From Methanobacteriota archaeon (GTDB lineage: Archaea > Halobacteriota > Methanosarcinia > Methanosarcinales > Methanoperedenaceae): 17,742 bases of DNA. The first letter of the stretch is position 1. Every line of letters starts with the position of its first letter. The position numbers and the translations under genes are program-made. Below are positions 1 through 8,121 of this stretch, piece after piece. The notes beneath the pieces were generated by a model. That model had not been told where the DNA came from. It worked only from the letters and a program-made list of their open reading frames with translations, and searched no databases. Location: contig JAHIFK010000017.1 of assembly GCA_018900975.1 (NCBI GenBank), forward strand, positions 1 through 17,742, given 5' to 3'.

Positions 1-884
1 ACTATCCTGACCTCATCTTCGCGCACTGCGAACTGGATATTGCATCCTCCTTCGATGCCCAGCGCCCTGATTATCTTAATTGAGGTACTGCGCAGTTTCT
101 GGTGATCGGCATCCGACAGCGTCTGCGAAGGAGTGACGACGATGGACTCGCCTGTGTGAATACCCATGGGGTCGATGTTCTCCATATTGCATATCACGAT
201 GCAGGTATCGTTCCTGTCGCGCATGACCTCATATTCGAATTCCTTCCATCCGATGATGCTTTCTTCTATCAGCACCTGATGGATACGTGAAAGCTTGAGC
301 CCACGCTCTGTGATCTCAAGGAGCTGCTCCCGTGTGTAGGCTATGCCGCCTCCTGCTCCCCCCAAGGTGTAAGCAGGGCGGATGATTAGTGGAAGCCCGA
401 GTTCTTCGATCAGGGCTTCTGCATCAACAAGTGTTTTCACGGCCTTTGAGCGTGGAACTTTCTCACCCAGGCTTATCATTTTTTGCTTGAAGAGATCACG
501 ATCTTCTGAATCCTTGATCGCCTGCAGTGATGTGCCAAGAAGCTCGACCCCGTATTTTTCAAATACTCCCATCTCTGCAAGTTCAGATGTGATATTAAGT
601 CCGGTCTGGCCGCCCAATCCTGCAATAATGCCGTCAGGTCTTTCTTTTTCTATGATCTTTTCGATTATTTCAGGTTCAAGAGGCTCGATATAAATAGCGT
701 CCGCCATGTCGGTGTCAGTCATTATAGTCGCGGGATTGCTGTTGACAAGCACGACTTTTATTCCTTCTTCGCGCAGAGACCGGCATGCCTGGCTTCCGGA
801 AAAGTCAAACTCTGCTGCCTGACCTATCATTATGGGACCTGAACCTATCAGAAGGACTTTCTTGATATCTGCTCTTATTGGCAT
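1..884 (-). CDS. carB: Carbamoyl-phosphate synthase large subunit, second copy (C-terminus outside window)
   Basis: Large subunit of carbamoyl-phosphate synthase, which makes carbamoyl phosphate for pyrimidines and arginine. Only the first ~294 codons are inside the window; the frame is open to base 1. Translating from the ATG at 884 gives an N-terminus with IGSGPIMIGQAAEFDFSG, NSNPATIMTD, the glycine-rich ATP-grasp segment RPAYTLGGAGGG and NMENIDPMGIHTGES, all typical of the first (carboxyphosphate) half of CarB. An AGAGGT ribosome binding site lies just before the ATG. It begins 23 bp after the stop of another, complete carB on the same strand, so the two are probably co-transcribed. The two proteins clearly differ (FDFSG against FDYSG, GAGGG against GTGGG), so this is an old paralogue rather than a recent duplication. 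From memory, this copy is nearer the methanosarcinal type. Whether the missing part is intact cannot be seen. Confidence 0.93.
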   Translation of the reverse strand, partial: MPIRADIKKVLLIGSGPIMIGQAAEFDFSGSQACRSLREEGIKVVLVNSNPATIMTDTDMADAIYIEPLEPEIIEKIIEKERPDGIIAGLGGQTGLNITSELAEMGVFEKYGVELLGTSLQAIKDSEDRDLFKQKMISLGEKVPRSKAVKTLVDAEALIEELGLPLIIRPAYTLGGAGGGIAYTREQLLEITERGLKLSRIHQVLIEESIIGWKEFEYEVMRDRNDTCIVICNMENIDPMGIHTGESIVVTPSQTLSDADHQKLRSTSIKIIRALGIEGGCNIQFAVREDEVRI

Positions 885-907
885 TTTACCTCTTATCTAC
901 CTGTTTT

Positions 908-3900
908 TCATTCTATCTCTGCAAGGTATTCCTGCAGCGACTTCACCTCGATGCGATTTTCCCTGGCTGCCCTGATCCCTCTTGCAGCCGCCCGCCCTGC
1001 ATCCGTTGTAGTGAAGTACGGGATCTTGAATTTGATGGCGGATTTTCTTATGTAACTGTCATCATAGGCACTCTGTTTACCCACAGGCGTGTTCAGAACG
1101 AACTGTATATCCCCGTTTTTCATCATATCGACGATATTGGGTCTGCCCTCATTTAATTTCTTGACAGCCTCACAGTCTATCCCGTTCTCTATAAGGAAAT
1201 CTGCCGTGCCTTCCGTAGCAATTATCTTGAATCCTGAATCTACCAGCTCTTTTGCGACCACAAGCGCGCCCTGCCTGTCCACCTTTGCCACAGTGATAAG
1301 AGCAGTTCCGTTCAACGGCGGAGTAAATCCGGCTGCGACCTGGGATTTATAGAAAGCCATTGCAAAGGAATCTGCAAGTCCCAGCACTTCGCCTGTTGAG
1401 CGCATCTCAGGTCCCAGTACAGGATCGACTTCAGGGAACATGTTGAACGGGAATACCGCCTCTTTGACGCCAAAATGCGAGTATTTGCGCCTGTGCGTAT
1501 CTATATCTTTTAGTTTTACACCAAGCAAGACCTGTGTCGCGATGCGCGCCATTGATACTCCTGTGACCTTGGATACAAGAGGCACAGTGCGTGAAGCGCG
1601 CGGGTTCGCTTCCAGGATGTAAACCTTCCCTTTCTGGATAGCATACTGTATATTTATCAGCCCAACAACTTTTAATTCGATCGCGATGCGCCTTGTATAT
1701 TCTTCGAGTGTTTTGAGTTCTTCCTCTTTGATCCCAATGGGCGGCAGAACACATGCACTATCACCAGAGTGGATACCTGCAAGTTCTATGTGTTCCATGA
1801 TCGACGGGATAAATACATCATCACCGTCTGAAATGGCGTCCACTTCGCATTCGAGCGCATCTTCAAGGAACTTATCAAGGAGCATGGGTTTTTCCGGTGT
1901 TATCTCTATTGCTCCTTCAACATATTTTTTGAGCATGCTTGCGTCGTACACTATTTCCATCCCGCGACCTCCGAGAACGTACGAAGGGCGGACAACGAGC
2001 GGGTAACCAATGCGAGCCGCTACTTTTATCGCTTCCTCAAGCGATATGGCAGTTCCGTGGTCTGGCGCAGGGATCCTGAGTTTTTCGATGACCTTCCCGA
2101 ACCTATCCCTGTCTTCTGCAAGATCGATACTGTCGACAGAAGTACCCATTATCTTAACTCCTGCCTCTTCAAGTTCATTTGCTATGTTAAGTGGAGTCTG
2201 TCCTCCGAACTGAACAATGGCACCCTGCGGCTTTTCTTTTTCATAAATGCTTAGCACGTCCTCTACTGTGACAGGTTCAAAGTACAGCTTGTCCGAGGTA
2301 TCGTAGTCTGTGGAAACAGTCTCAGGGTTGCAATTGACCATGATGGATTCATATCCCATCTCTCGAAGCGTAAAAGCGGCATGCACGCAGGTGTAGTCGA
2401 ATTCAATACCCTGTCCTATCCTGTTTGGTCCGCCGCCGATTATCATGACCTTCTTCTTATCTGATACAGGCACTTCATCGGGAGCATTGTATGTAGAATA
2501 GTAGTACGCTGCGTTCTTTGCGCCGCTTACAGGTACTATATTCCATGCCTGGCGCAATCCGAGTGATATACGCCGCGTTCTTATTTCTTTTTCAGGCACA
2601 CCGAGTATCTTTCCGAGGTACCTGTCGGAAAAACCGTCTTTTTTAGCATTTATGAGAAGGTCATCAGGCGGCATCCTGCCTTTTAATTTAAGAATTTTCT
2701 CTTCAAGTTCTACAAGCTCCTTCATTTGCGTAATGAACCATGCCTTTATATGTGTTAATTTATTTAATTCATCAACTTGCATCCCTTTCCGAAGAGCTTC
2801 ATACATTATGAACTGGCGCTCAGAGGACGGTTCCTTCAAAAGCTGGCGCAATTCCTCAAGTGAGAGTTTATTGAAATTCTTGGCAAAGCCAAGTCCATAG
2901 CGTCCTGTTTCAAGTGATCGGATGGCTTTCTGGAACGCTTCCTTGTAATTTTTTCCAATGCTCATCGCTTCGCCAACAGCGCGCATCTGTGTGCCAAGTT
3001 TGTCGATCGATCCAGGAAATTTCTCAAAAGCCCATCGTGCGAACTTTACGACTACGTAGTCACCAGATGGCGTATATTTGTCAAGAGTTCCATCGCGCCA
3101 ATAGGGAATTTCAGAAAGTAAGAACCCTGCTGCAAGCTTTGCAGATACAAGGGCTATTGGGAAGCCCGTAGCCTTTGAAGCAAGAGCTGATGATCGTGAT
3201 GTTCTCGGGTTGATCTCAATAACGACAACGCGATCGCTTATTGGGTCATGGGCGAACTGGATGTTCGTTCCTCCTATCACGCCTATGGCTTCGACTATAC
3301 GGTGTGAATATTCCTGCAGCCTCTCCTGAAGTTCTTTTTTGATAGTGAGCATCGGCGCGGTACAGAAACTGTCGCCTGTGTGAACACCCATTGCATCAAC
3401 ATTCTCTATAAAGCAAACGGTTATTTTTTTGTTACTGGTGTCCCGGACTACTTCAAGTTCGAGTTCCTCCCAGCCAAGCACTGATTCTTCGATAAGCACC
3501 TGTCCAATAAGACTTGCCGCGATGCCGCGTGCAGCTATGGTGCGCAGTTCATCAACATTATAGACTATCCCGCCGCCAGTCCCTCCCATCGTATAGGCGG
3601 GACGAACAACAACAGGATATCCCAGTTCTTTTGCGATCTTTTCAGCGCCTTCCACGGTCAGGGTCGCTTCACTGCGAGGTACTTCCAGACCCAGTTGATT
3701 CATTGTTTCCTTGAAAATTATGCGGTCTTCACCTTTCTCGATCGCGTCTGCCTGTACCCCTATTATCTTCACGCCATATTTTTCAAGCACACCTTTTTTA
3801 TGAAGCTCTAACGTCAGGTTAAGCCCGTTCTGACCTCCGAGGTTCGGAAGTACAGCATCAGGTCGCTCTTTTTCAATGATCTTTTCAAGCATCTGGGAAT

Positions 3901-4108
3901 TAAGCGGCTCAATATATGTCCTGTCAGCCATTCCAGGATCTGTCATGATGGTAGCCGGGTTGGAATTTACAAGTACGATCTCATAACCCATCTGTCGAAG
4001 CGCCTTGCATGCCTGTGTGCCTGAATAATCGAATTCTGCTGCCTGACCTATAAGTATAGGGCCTGATCCTATAATCAGTACTTTTTTTATGTCCCGTCTT
4101 TGTGGCAT
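908..4108 (-). CDS. carB: Carbamoyl-phosphate synthase large subunit
   Basis: Complete 1066-residue CarB, close to the ~1070 usual for the family. It joins bicarbonate, ammonia (delivered by CarA from glutamine) and two ATP into carbamoyl phosphate. Visible order: N-terminal half with IGSGPILIGQAAEFDYSG (13-30), NSNPATIMTD (48-57) and the ATP-grasp loop RPAYTMGGTGGG (169-180); a central oligomerisation region; a second half restarting near residue 555 with IGGGPNRIGQGIEFDYT and a second ATP-grasp RPSYVLGGRGMEIVY; and a C-terminal MGS-like regulatory domain containing GTADFLIENGI and KLNEGRPNIVDMM. GAGGTA precedes the ATG. No carA lies upstream: the neighbour is a divergent macro-domain gene. 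Features such as PNLGGQ, AASLIGQVLIEESVLGWEELELEVVRD (written here in part) and FARWAFEKFPG look like the clostridial/deltaproteobacterial CarB type, suggesting horizontal gain; this lineage call is from memory and needs a tree. Confidence 0.97.
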   Translation of the reverse strand: MPQRRDIKKVLIIGSGPILIGQAAEFDYSGTQACKALRQMGYEIVLVNSNPATIMTDPGMADRTYIEPLNSQMLEKIIEKERPDAVLPNLGGQNGLNLTLELHKKGVLEKYGVKIIGVQADAIEKGEDRIIFKETMNQLGLEVPRSEATLTVEGAEKIAKELGYPVVVRPAYTMGGTGGGIVYNVDELRTIAARGIAASLIGQVLIEESVLGWEELELEVVRDTSNKKITVCFIENVDAMGVHTGDSFCTAPMLTIKKELQERLQEYSHRIVEAIGVIGGTNIQFAHDPISDRVVVIEINPRTSRSSALASKATGFPIALVSAKLAAGFLLSEIPYWRDGTLDKYTPSGDYVVVKFARWAFEKFPGSIDKLGTQMRAVGEAMSIGKNYKEAFQKAIRSLETGRYGLGFAKNFNKLSLEELRQLLKEPSSERQFIMYEALRKGMQVDELNKLTHIKAWFITQMKELVELEEKILKLKGRMPPDDLLINAKKDGFSDRYLGKILGVPEKEIRTRRISLGLRQAWNIVPVSGAKNAAYYYSTYNAPDEVPVSDKKKVMIIGGGPNRIGQGIEFDYTCVHAAFTLREMGYESIMVNCNPETVSTDYDTSDKLYFEPVTVEDVLSIYEKEKPQGAIVQFGGQTPLNIANELEEAGVKIMGTSVDSIDLAEDRDRFGKVIEKLRIPAPDHGTAISLEEAIKVAARIGYPLVVRPSYVLGGRGMEIVYDASMLKKYVEGAIEITPEKPMLLDKFLEDALECEVDAISDGDDVFIPSIMEHIELAGIHSGDSACVLPPIGIKEEELKTLEEYTRRIAIELKVVGLINIQYAIQKGKVYILEANPRASRTVPLVSKVTGVSMARIATQVLLGVKLKDIDTHRRKYSHFGVKEAVFPFNMFPEVDPVLGPEMRSTGEVLGLADSFAMAFYKSQVAAGFTPPLNGTALITVAKVDRQGALVVAKELVDSGFKIIATEGTADFLIENGIDCEAVKKLNEGRPNIVDMMKNGDIQFVLNTPVGKQSAYDDSYIRKSAIKFKIPYFTTTDAGRAAARGIRAARENRIEVKSLQEYLAEIE

Positions 4109-4185
4109 ACTACCTCGTAATTTTAACCCTAAATGTCATGACGTGTTATTAATTCTATCCTTTGGATGAGGTGTTAAGATATATA
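4109..4185. promoter_or_regulatory. Divergent promoter region carB / macro-domain gene
   Basis: A 77-bp gap separates the two divergent start codons. The TATA-like TTATATATCTTAA, read on the minus strand around 4175-4187, could drive carB with a leader of about 50 bases. The carB ribosome binding site ACGAGGTAGT lies directly before its ATG. An 8-bp palindrome GTCATGAC (4135-4142) sits midway and is a possible operator. GAGGTG at 4168-4173 is the best ribosome binding site for the macro-domain gene. Confidence 0.45.
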
Positions 4186-4734
4186 ATGGGAGCCAGTATT
4201 GGAAATACCAGGATCCTTCTCTCGCAGGGGGACGTAACGGAACAGGGAACAGACGCCATAGTGAACGCCACGAACAGCAGCCTCATGGGCGGGGGCGGAG
4301 TGGACGGCGCGATACATAGCAAAGGCGGAGTGCAGATACTGGAAGAATGCAGACTCATACGGTGCTCACTGCCTGCCGGTCTTCCCACCGGGGATGCAGT
4401 AGCGACAACAGGAGGACATCTTATGTCGAAAAAGGTGATCCATACTGTTGGTCCGATCTGGAGCGGCGGGAATAATGGAGAGCCTGAAAAGCTTTCGCGC
4501 GCTTACAGGAATAGCCTTGCGCTTGCCCTGAAGATGGGAATAAAGACCATATCATTTCCTTCTATAAGCACAGGTGCGTACGGATATCCTGTTGAGAAAG
4601 CAAGCAGGGTGGCACTTCGGACTGTTGTTGATTTCCTTGTGGAAAATGAAGGGATCGTTGAGGTTAGGTTCGTGCTGCACAATGGGAATGATCTGAAGGT
4701 GTATGAGAAAGCGCTTGTGGAGATTAGGAATTAA
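4186..4734 (+). CDS. Macro-domain protein, probable ADP-ribose/O-acetyl-ADP-ribose hydrolase (MacroD/YmdB type)
   Basis: Single macro domain of 182 residues filling the whole protein. Diagnostic signatures: GDVT (15-18), NATN (27-30), the phosphate loop GGGGVDGAIH (35-44), LPTGDAVAT, the VIHTVGPIW strand and the second binding loop STGAYGYP, in MacroD order. Members bind ADP-ribose and remove mono-ADP-ribose from proteins or deacetylate O-acetyl-ADP-ribose. The exact substrate here is unknown. The residues after GAIH are SKGG rather than the usual R-x-A-G. The open frame extends to a TTG at 4162, but that codon has no ribosome binding site, whereas ATG 4186 follows GAGGTG with a 12-base spacer, so I prefer the ATG. 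The gene is monocistronic: divergent from carB and convergent with the prenyltransferase, 18 bp away. Confidence 0.92.
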   Translation: MGASIGNTRILLSQGDVTEQGTDAIVNATNSSLMGGGGVDGAIHSKGGVQILEECRLIRCSLPAGLPTGDAVATTGGHLMSKKVIHTVGPIWSGGNNGEPEKLSRAYRNSLALALKMGIKTISFPSISTGAYGYPVEKASRVALRTVVDFLVENEGIVEVRFVLHNGNDLKVYEKALVEIRN

Positions 4735-4752
4735 AAATCCAGAATAGAAATG

Positions 4753-5646
4753 TTAAGGTATTCTCACCATCACATCCGCCACCGTAAAAACCAGCATGCT
4801 CATACTCACCGCAGCATTCACATTAAAGAACGCCACAGGTATGCTCGTAAAATTATCAGCCTTAACAAGCGTGTGCTCATACCATATCAGCGCTGCGATA
4901 ACCACAAGCCCGATCTTGAAAACCAGCCCCAGATCCAGCACGAACATCAATCCAACAAGGAGCGCCAGCATCAGTATGTGCGATGCGAACGAAAATAACA
5001 GCGCATTCTTAACACCAAAAAACGTGGGCACTGAATATAGCCCCTCTTTTTTATCAAAATCAAAATCCAGCAGCGAGTATATTATATCAAATCCCCCTAC
5101 CCAGAACGTGACCGCAAAAAGCAGCAGCAGCATTGCGAACTCAGGCGCCTGGAAGGGAAAGTTTATCGTCCCTGCAACAGCAAGCCAGCCCCCGACAGGC
5201 GCATAACCCAGGTTCAACCCGAGCACGAAATGAGATATGGGACTGAATCGCTTGAGGTATGGATATACGATCGAAGTAATGGGGATTATGGGCGCAAGCA
5301 GGAAGCAGAGCCAGTTCAATTGATATGCTGAATAGAACAGCAGGAAATAGGATACAATTATAATTGCCCATACCTCTTTCATTGTGATCTTCCCTGACGG
5401 GAGTTCGCGCTGCGCTGTCCTTGGATTCTTCGCATCTATGTCCTTATCCACAAGATTGTTAAGCGCCATTGCCGCACTCCTGGCTCCGAGGAAAGCAAGC
5501 CCGACCCAGAACAATATGACTGGTTCCGGCACAACACCGCTGGTAATGAGGCTTGCAAGGAAAGCCCCAAGGTAAGCAAATGGAATGGCGAACAGGGTAT
5601 GCTTCAATACAACGAAATTCGAATACAATTTGATTTTATCTAACAT
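4753..5646 (-). CDS. UbiA-family polyprenyltransferase (4-hydroxybenzoate / MqnP-like)
   Basis: Integral membrane prenyltransferase of 297 residues that attaches a polyprenyl chain to an aromatic ring in quinone synthesis. Both Asp-rich motifs are present: NNLVDKDIDAKNPRT near residue 65 (N-x3-D-x3-D) and DIIYSLLDFDFDKKEGLYSVP near 185. Between and after them lie about eight hydrophobic segments, and the conserved YPYLKRFSPISHFVLGL is present. The ARNPRTA-like motif and GFDIIYxLxDxxFDxxEGLxSxP resemble the UbiA enzyme of the futalosine menaquinone pathway (MqnP); family recognition is firm, the exact quinone is inference. Methanogen relatives use UbiA homologues for methanophenazine, so that is the alternative. 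ATG 5646 was chosen over the GTG one codon earlier. It is divergent from the GPN-loop GTPase (44 bp apart); no other quinone gene is visible. Confidence 0.88.
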   Translation of the reverse strand: MLDKIKLYSNFVVLKHTLFAIPFAYLGAFLASLITSGVVPEPVILFWVGLAFLGARSAAMALNNLVDKDIDAKNPRTAQRELPSGKITMKEVWAIIIVSYFLLFYSAYQLNWLCFLLAPIIPITSIVYPYLKRFSPISHFVLGLNLGYAPVGGWLAVAGTINFPFQAPEFAMLLLLFAVTFWVGGFDIIYSLLDFDFDKKEGLYSVPTFFGVKNALLFSFASHILMLALLVGLMFVLDLGLVFKIGLVVIAALIWYEHTLVKADNFTSIPVAFFNVNAAVSMSMLVFTVADVMVRIP

Positions 5647-5690
5647 CACAACTCTTTTCTCTTAGCACCGATATTATTCACCAGATACAA

Positions 5691-6455
5691 ATGATTAACC
5701 TTTACTTTATCGGCTCGGCAGGAAGCGGCAAGTCAACGCTCACAGGCGCCTTCCTGGGATGGATGCAGAGACAGGGATATGATGCTGTAACAGTGAACCT
5801 CGATCCAGGCATCGAAAATGCGCCATACGTTCCTGATGTGGATATCAGGGATTGGATAAAACTGAAGGATGTTATGGAAGACTACGACGTTGGACCAAAT
5901 GGCGCGCAGATAATCGCGGCTGACATGCTGGCTCTGAACATTACTGAGATGAAAGAAATAATAGATAGCTTTGAAACTGACTACATCATTTTTGACACAC
6001 CAGGTCAGATGGAACTGTTTACCCTCAGGCAGTCGGGAAAAGTGCTTGTCGATTCTTTCGGCGCTGAGAGATCCATTATCGGCTACCTCTACGATCCAGT
6101 CATATCAAAAACACCTTCGGGCTTTATCACGCTGATGCTCCAGGCAGCTTCCGTGCAGGTCAGGTTCAATGTACCTTTCATGAGCATCCTTACAAAATCT
6201 GACCTCCTGAAAGATAAGGAACGTGAAGATATATTGAAATGGAGCCAAGACTTCATGGAACTTGACAATGCGATACATGACGAGATGCCAACACTGCGCA
6301 ACCAGTTGAACATCGAATTTCTTTCGGCTCTTAAGTCATTCGGCGCAGGTCAGAAGTTATTACCTGTCTCATCCACTTACGGATCGGGTATGGAGGACAT
6401 TTATAATTCGGTCCAGCAAATATACTATGGTGGAGAGGATTTGAGCAGGGATTAA
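5691..6455 (+). CDS. GPN-loop GTPase
   Basis: GTPase of the GPN family (archaeal PAB0955 type; eukaryotic relatives Gpn1-3 help assemble RNA polymerase II). At 254 residues it is the usual size. Walker A GSAGSGKST (8-16), a conserved NLDPG (36-40), the family-defining GPN at 68-70, switch II DTPGQ (102-106) and the base-specificity motif TKSD (168-171) are all intact. It acts in the cytoplasm as a dimer in known relatives; its archaeal partners are not established. ATG 5691 gives the expected MINLYFIGSAGSGK start. There is no clear ribosome binding site, so the mRNA may be leaderless or have a very short leader. The gene starts divergently from the prenyltransferase and ends just before the promoter of a small membrane-protein gene. 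Confidence 0.95.
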   Translation: MINLYFIGSAGSGKSTLTGAFLGWMQRQGYDAVTVNLDPGIENAPYVPDVDIRDWIKLKDVMEDYDVGPNGAQIIAADMLALNITEMKEIIDSFETDYIIFDTPGQMELFTLRQSGKVLVDSFGAERSIIGYLYDPVISKTPSGFITLMLQAASVQVRFNVPFMSILTKSDLLKDKEREDILKWSQDFMELDNAIHDEMPTLRNQLNIEFLSALKSFGAGQKLLPVSSTYGSGMEDIYNSVQQIYYGGEDLSRD

Positions 6456-6464
6456 ATATATAAG
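6452..6464 (+). promoter_or_regulatory. Archaeal TATA box for the 66-residue small gene
   Basis: TTAAATATATAAG overlaps the end of the GTPase gene and lies 23-35 bp before ATG 6487. That spacing puts the transcription start at or next to the ATG, i.e. a leaderless message. No ribosome binding site is present, which is consistent. Confidence 0.6.
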
Positions 6465-6486
6465 CTGTAAAGACATAAATTTCAAT

Positions 6487-6687
6487 ATGACTGGTTATGA
6501 GCTTATGTGGGAGCTTTACCCTGAGTGGTACCCGGAAAATCCTTTAAATCCAATGCTGAAGATATTTCTTGTAATTGCCTTATTGCTCATTATCCCCTAT
6601 ATATATATTAATTTTTTTGAAAATAGGATTAAGAATATATTAAAGAAATTCCCTCATCTACTGTGGCAAAGGCTTTTCAATATATAA
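6487..6687 (+). CDS. Small single-pass membrane protein, function unknown
   Basis: Predicted 66-residue protein that I do not recognise. An acidic, Trp- and Pro-rich N-terminus (WELYPEWYPENPLNP, residues 9-23) is followed by one strong membrane segment (about 25-42, LKIFLVIALLLIIPYIYI) and a basic C-terminal tail (NRIKNILKKFPHLL). The N-out/C-in orientation suggested by the charges is inference. Support for a real gene is the well-placed TATA box and the coherent membrane topology; there is no homology argument. It stands alone between the GTPase gene and another small gene. Confidence 0.5.
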   Translation: MTGYELMWELYPEWYPENPLNPMLKIFLVIALLLIIPYIYINFFENRIKNILKKFPHLLWQRLFNI

Positions 6688-6730
6688 TATTTTATCAAAG
6701 TAAATCTCATAATAATGATAGAGAGAAACA

Positions 6731-6791
6731 TTATATAATATCATGTTTATTCATTAATTTACTGCAGTACGATACTACCTGCAGATGGAGG
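6731..6791 (+). promoter_or_regulatory. TATA box and ribosome binding site for the 71-residue gene
   Basis: TTATATAATA at 6731-6740 is a good TATA box, placing the transcription start near 6762. GGAGG at 6787-6791 is a strong ribosome binding site six bases before ATG 6798. This decides the start against the GTG at 6663, which lies upstream of the promoter. Confidence 0.5.
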
Positions 6792-6797
6792 AAACGT

Positions 6798-7013
6798 ATG
6801 AATATTAGACCTGTATCCGGTTGTGTTATTGGCAAAGGTATTTTCGCCTCATTTGCCCATTATGAGCAGACCGATGTCCTGCCGCTTCGCCTTGTGACCG
6901 AGTGTAGACATAAGTACTCAAGGAATTGCAGTATTGATCTCTGTCCGAGATTCAAGACTGGCATGATGGGTTCCCATACGGTATCATGGCGGAACGAAGG
7001 CGCGAGAATGTAA
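6798..7013 (+). CDS. Small cysteine-containing protein, function unknown
   Basis: 71 residues starting MNIRPVSGCVIGKG. Four Cys residues (one near position 9, then a TEC...NC...LC cluster around 36-49) together with several His could bind a metal or form a small folded unit, but no known motif fits and I recognise no family. The start is set by GGAGG six bases upstream and a TATA box 58-67 bp upstream. The coding end runs into a terminator hairpin whose 5' arm overlaps the last codons and stop. The region could also be a non-coding RNA with incidental ORF. Confidence 0.4.
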   Translation: MNIRPVSGCVIGKGIFASFAHYEQTDVLPLRLVTECRHKYSRNCSIDLCPRFKTGMMGSHTVSWRNEGARM

Positions 7014-7036
7014 TATTCTCCGCCCACATTTTTTTA
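6999..7036 (+). terminator. Hairpin plus T-run terminator
   Basis: GGCG-(C)-GAGAAT, loop GTAAT, ATTCTC-CGCC: a 10-bp stem with a single bulged C (6999-7024). It is followed within four bases by a run of seven T (7030-7036). It overlaps the stop codon of the 71-residue gene and separates it from the lipoate operon. Archaea terminate mainly on T-runs, so the run alone would already count. Confidence 0.65.
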
Positions 7037-7084
7037 TAGGATAACAGCATCATGCGCTATAATATATTTAATGGAGCAATAGCT

Positions 7085-7375
7085 ATGGATATATTGAAAA
7101 CAAAACCCGGGATCCATAAATCAAGAGGCGGACTTATAAGGTCGTTCGTGATACTGGAAAATGGTAAGATAAGTGACATAACTATATCAGGGGATTTTTT
7201 TCTTTTCCCTGAAGAAGCGGTTTTCAGGATACTTGAGAACCTGAAAGGAACGCCGGCAAAGCGTGAGGAACTCTTGAAAAATATCGAGGAAACTTATGCA
7301 AAAGAGAACATCCAGTCCCCCGGGACGGCGCCGGTTGATTTCACAGAATCCATAATGAAAGCTCTGGAGGCATAA
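7085..7375 (+). CDS. lplB: Lipoate-protein ligase accessory subunit LplB
   Basis: 96-residue homologue of the small subunit of two-part archaeal lipoate-protein ligases (Thermoplasma acidophilum LplB type), equivalent to the C-terminal accessory domain of bacterial LplA, needed for lipoate activation to lipoyl-AMP. The sequence KPGIHKSRGGLIRSFVILENGKISDITISGDFFLFPEEAV matches the domain in shape: a K-x-GGL strand and the GDFF-x-P turn (shown here in outline). The frame opens at ATG 7052, but that start overlaps the TATA-like ATAATATATTTAA (7058-7070). ATG 7085 follows GGAG (7073-7076) and gives the normal length, so it is preferred. The gene ends two bases before lplA, whose ribosome binding site GGAGG lies in its last codons. 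Confidence 0.85.
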   Translation: MDILKTKPGIHKSRGGLIRSFVILENGKISDITISGDFFLFPEEAVFRILENLKGTPAKREELLKNIEETYAKENIQSPGTAPVDFTESIMKALEA

Positions 7376-7377
7376 TA

Positions 7378-8121
7378 ATGGAAGAATGGCGGTTCATTGA
7401 TTTCGGGCTTGTGGACATACGCGACATGATGGCGATGGATGAGGCGATACTGAAAGGCGACGAAGGCAACACCTTTTTTTTCTGGACTCCAAAGAAGTCC
7501 ATCATACTTGGGTTCTTCCAGAAGGCTCAGGTAGAACTTGACCTTCCGAAGTGCAAGGACTACACGATCACGAGGCGGATAAGTGGTGGAGGGATAGCGT
7601 TCTCAGATGACAGGTGCAGGCAGATAAACTATGGCGTTGTGGGAACGATAGATAACGACCTTTTTCCTCTTGACATCATAGAATCGTATAAACAGGTATG
7701 CGGCGTCCTCATAGACACGCTTGTTCATTATGGTCTGAATGCCGCGTTCCGACCCATCAACGATGTCACTGTGGATAACAAGAAAATATCTGGCAACGCC
7801 CAGACGCGCTGGGAAGGCAAACTGCTCCAGAATGGGACGCTTCTGCTTGATTTTGATATCGAGGAAATGCTTCGTATATCCAATATACCAAAGGAAAAGT
7901 TCCTTGATAAGAAGATAGCATCCATCAGGGAAGGTCTGACATGGCTTGACAGGGAACTGGGGCAACAGCGCGACATGGAAGAAGTCAGGAATGTCATGAA
8001 GGATAAATTCGAAGAGCACTTCCATGTAAAATTAAAAAATGGGACTCTTAGCAAGAAGGAAAAAGAGCTTACCAAAAACCTGATCCCTAAATATTACTCC
8101 CCTGAGTGGGTATATCGCTGA
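7378..8121 (+). CDS. lplA: Lipoate-protein ligase LplA, catalytic subunit
   Basis: 247-residue catalytic subunit of the biotin/lipoate protein ligase (BPL_LplA_LipB) fold. It activates lipoate or octanoate with ATP and transfers it to a lysine of a lipoyl-domain protein (GcvH, 2-oxoacid dehydrogenase E2, or lipoate-binding proteins). The substrate-pocket motif RRISGGGIAF (66-75), INYGVV (83-88) and the catalytic-lysine segment KKISGNAQ (135-142; Lys136) are intact. It lacks the C-terminal accessory domain, which is supplied by lplB just upstream, as in Thermoplasma. The stop overlaps the ATG of the next gene by one base (TGATG), so the flavoprotein is probably translationally coupled and functionally linked. 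No lipoyl acceptor protein is in the window. Confidence 0.93.
   Translation: MEEWRFIDFGLVDIRDMMAMDEAILKGDEGNTFFFWTPKKSIILGFFQKAQVELDLPKCKDYTITRRISGGGIAFSDDRCRQINYGVVGTIDNDLFPLDIIESYKQVCGVLIDTLVHYGLNAAFRPINDVTVDNKKISGNAQTRWEGKLLQNGTLLLDFDIEEMLRISNIPKEKFLDKKIASIREGLTWLDRELGQQRDMEEVRNVMKDKFEEHFHVKLKNGTLSKKEKELTKNLIPKYYSPEWVYR

Noticed and set aside
908..4108. Numerous open frames opposite carB
   Set aside because: They are low-complexity (Ser/Ile-rich) shadows of a fully conserved gene.
6663..6797. N-terminal extension of the 71-residue protein from GTG 6663
   Set aside because: It lies before the TATA box, overlaps the preceding small gene and reads as AT-rich non-coding sequence.
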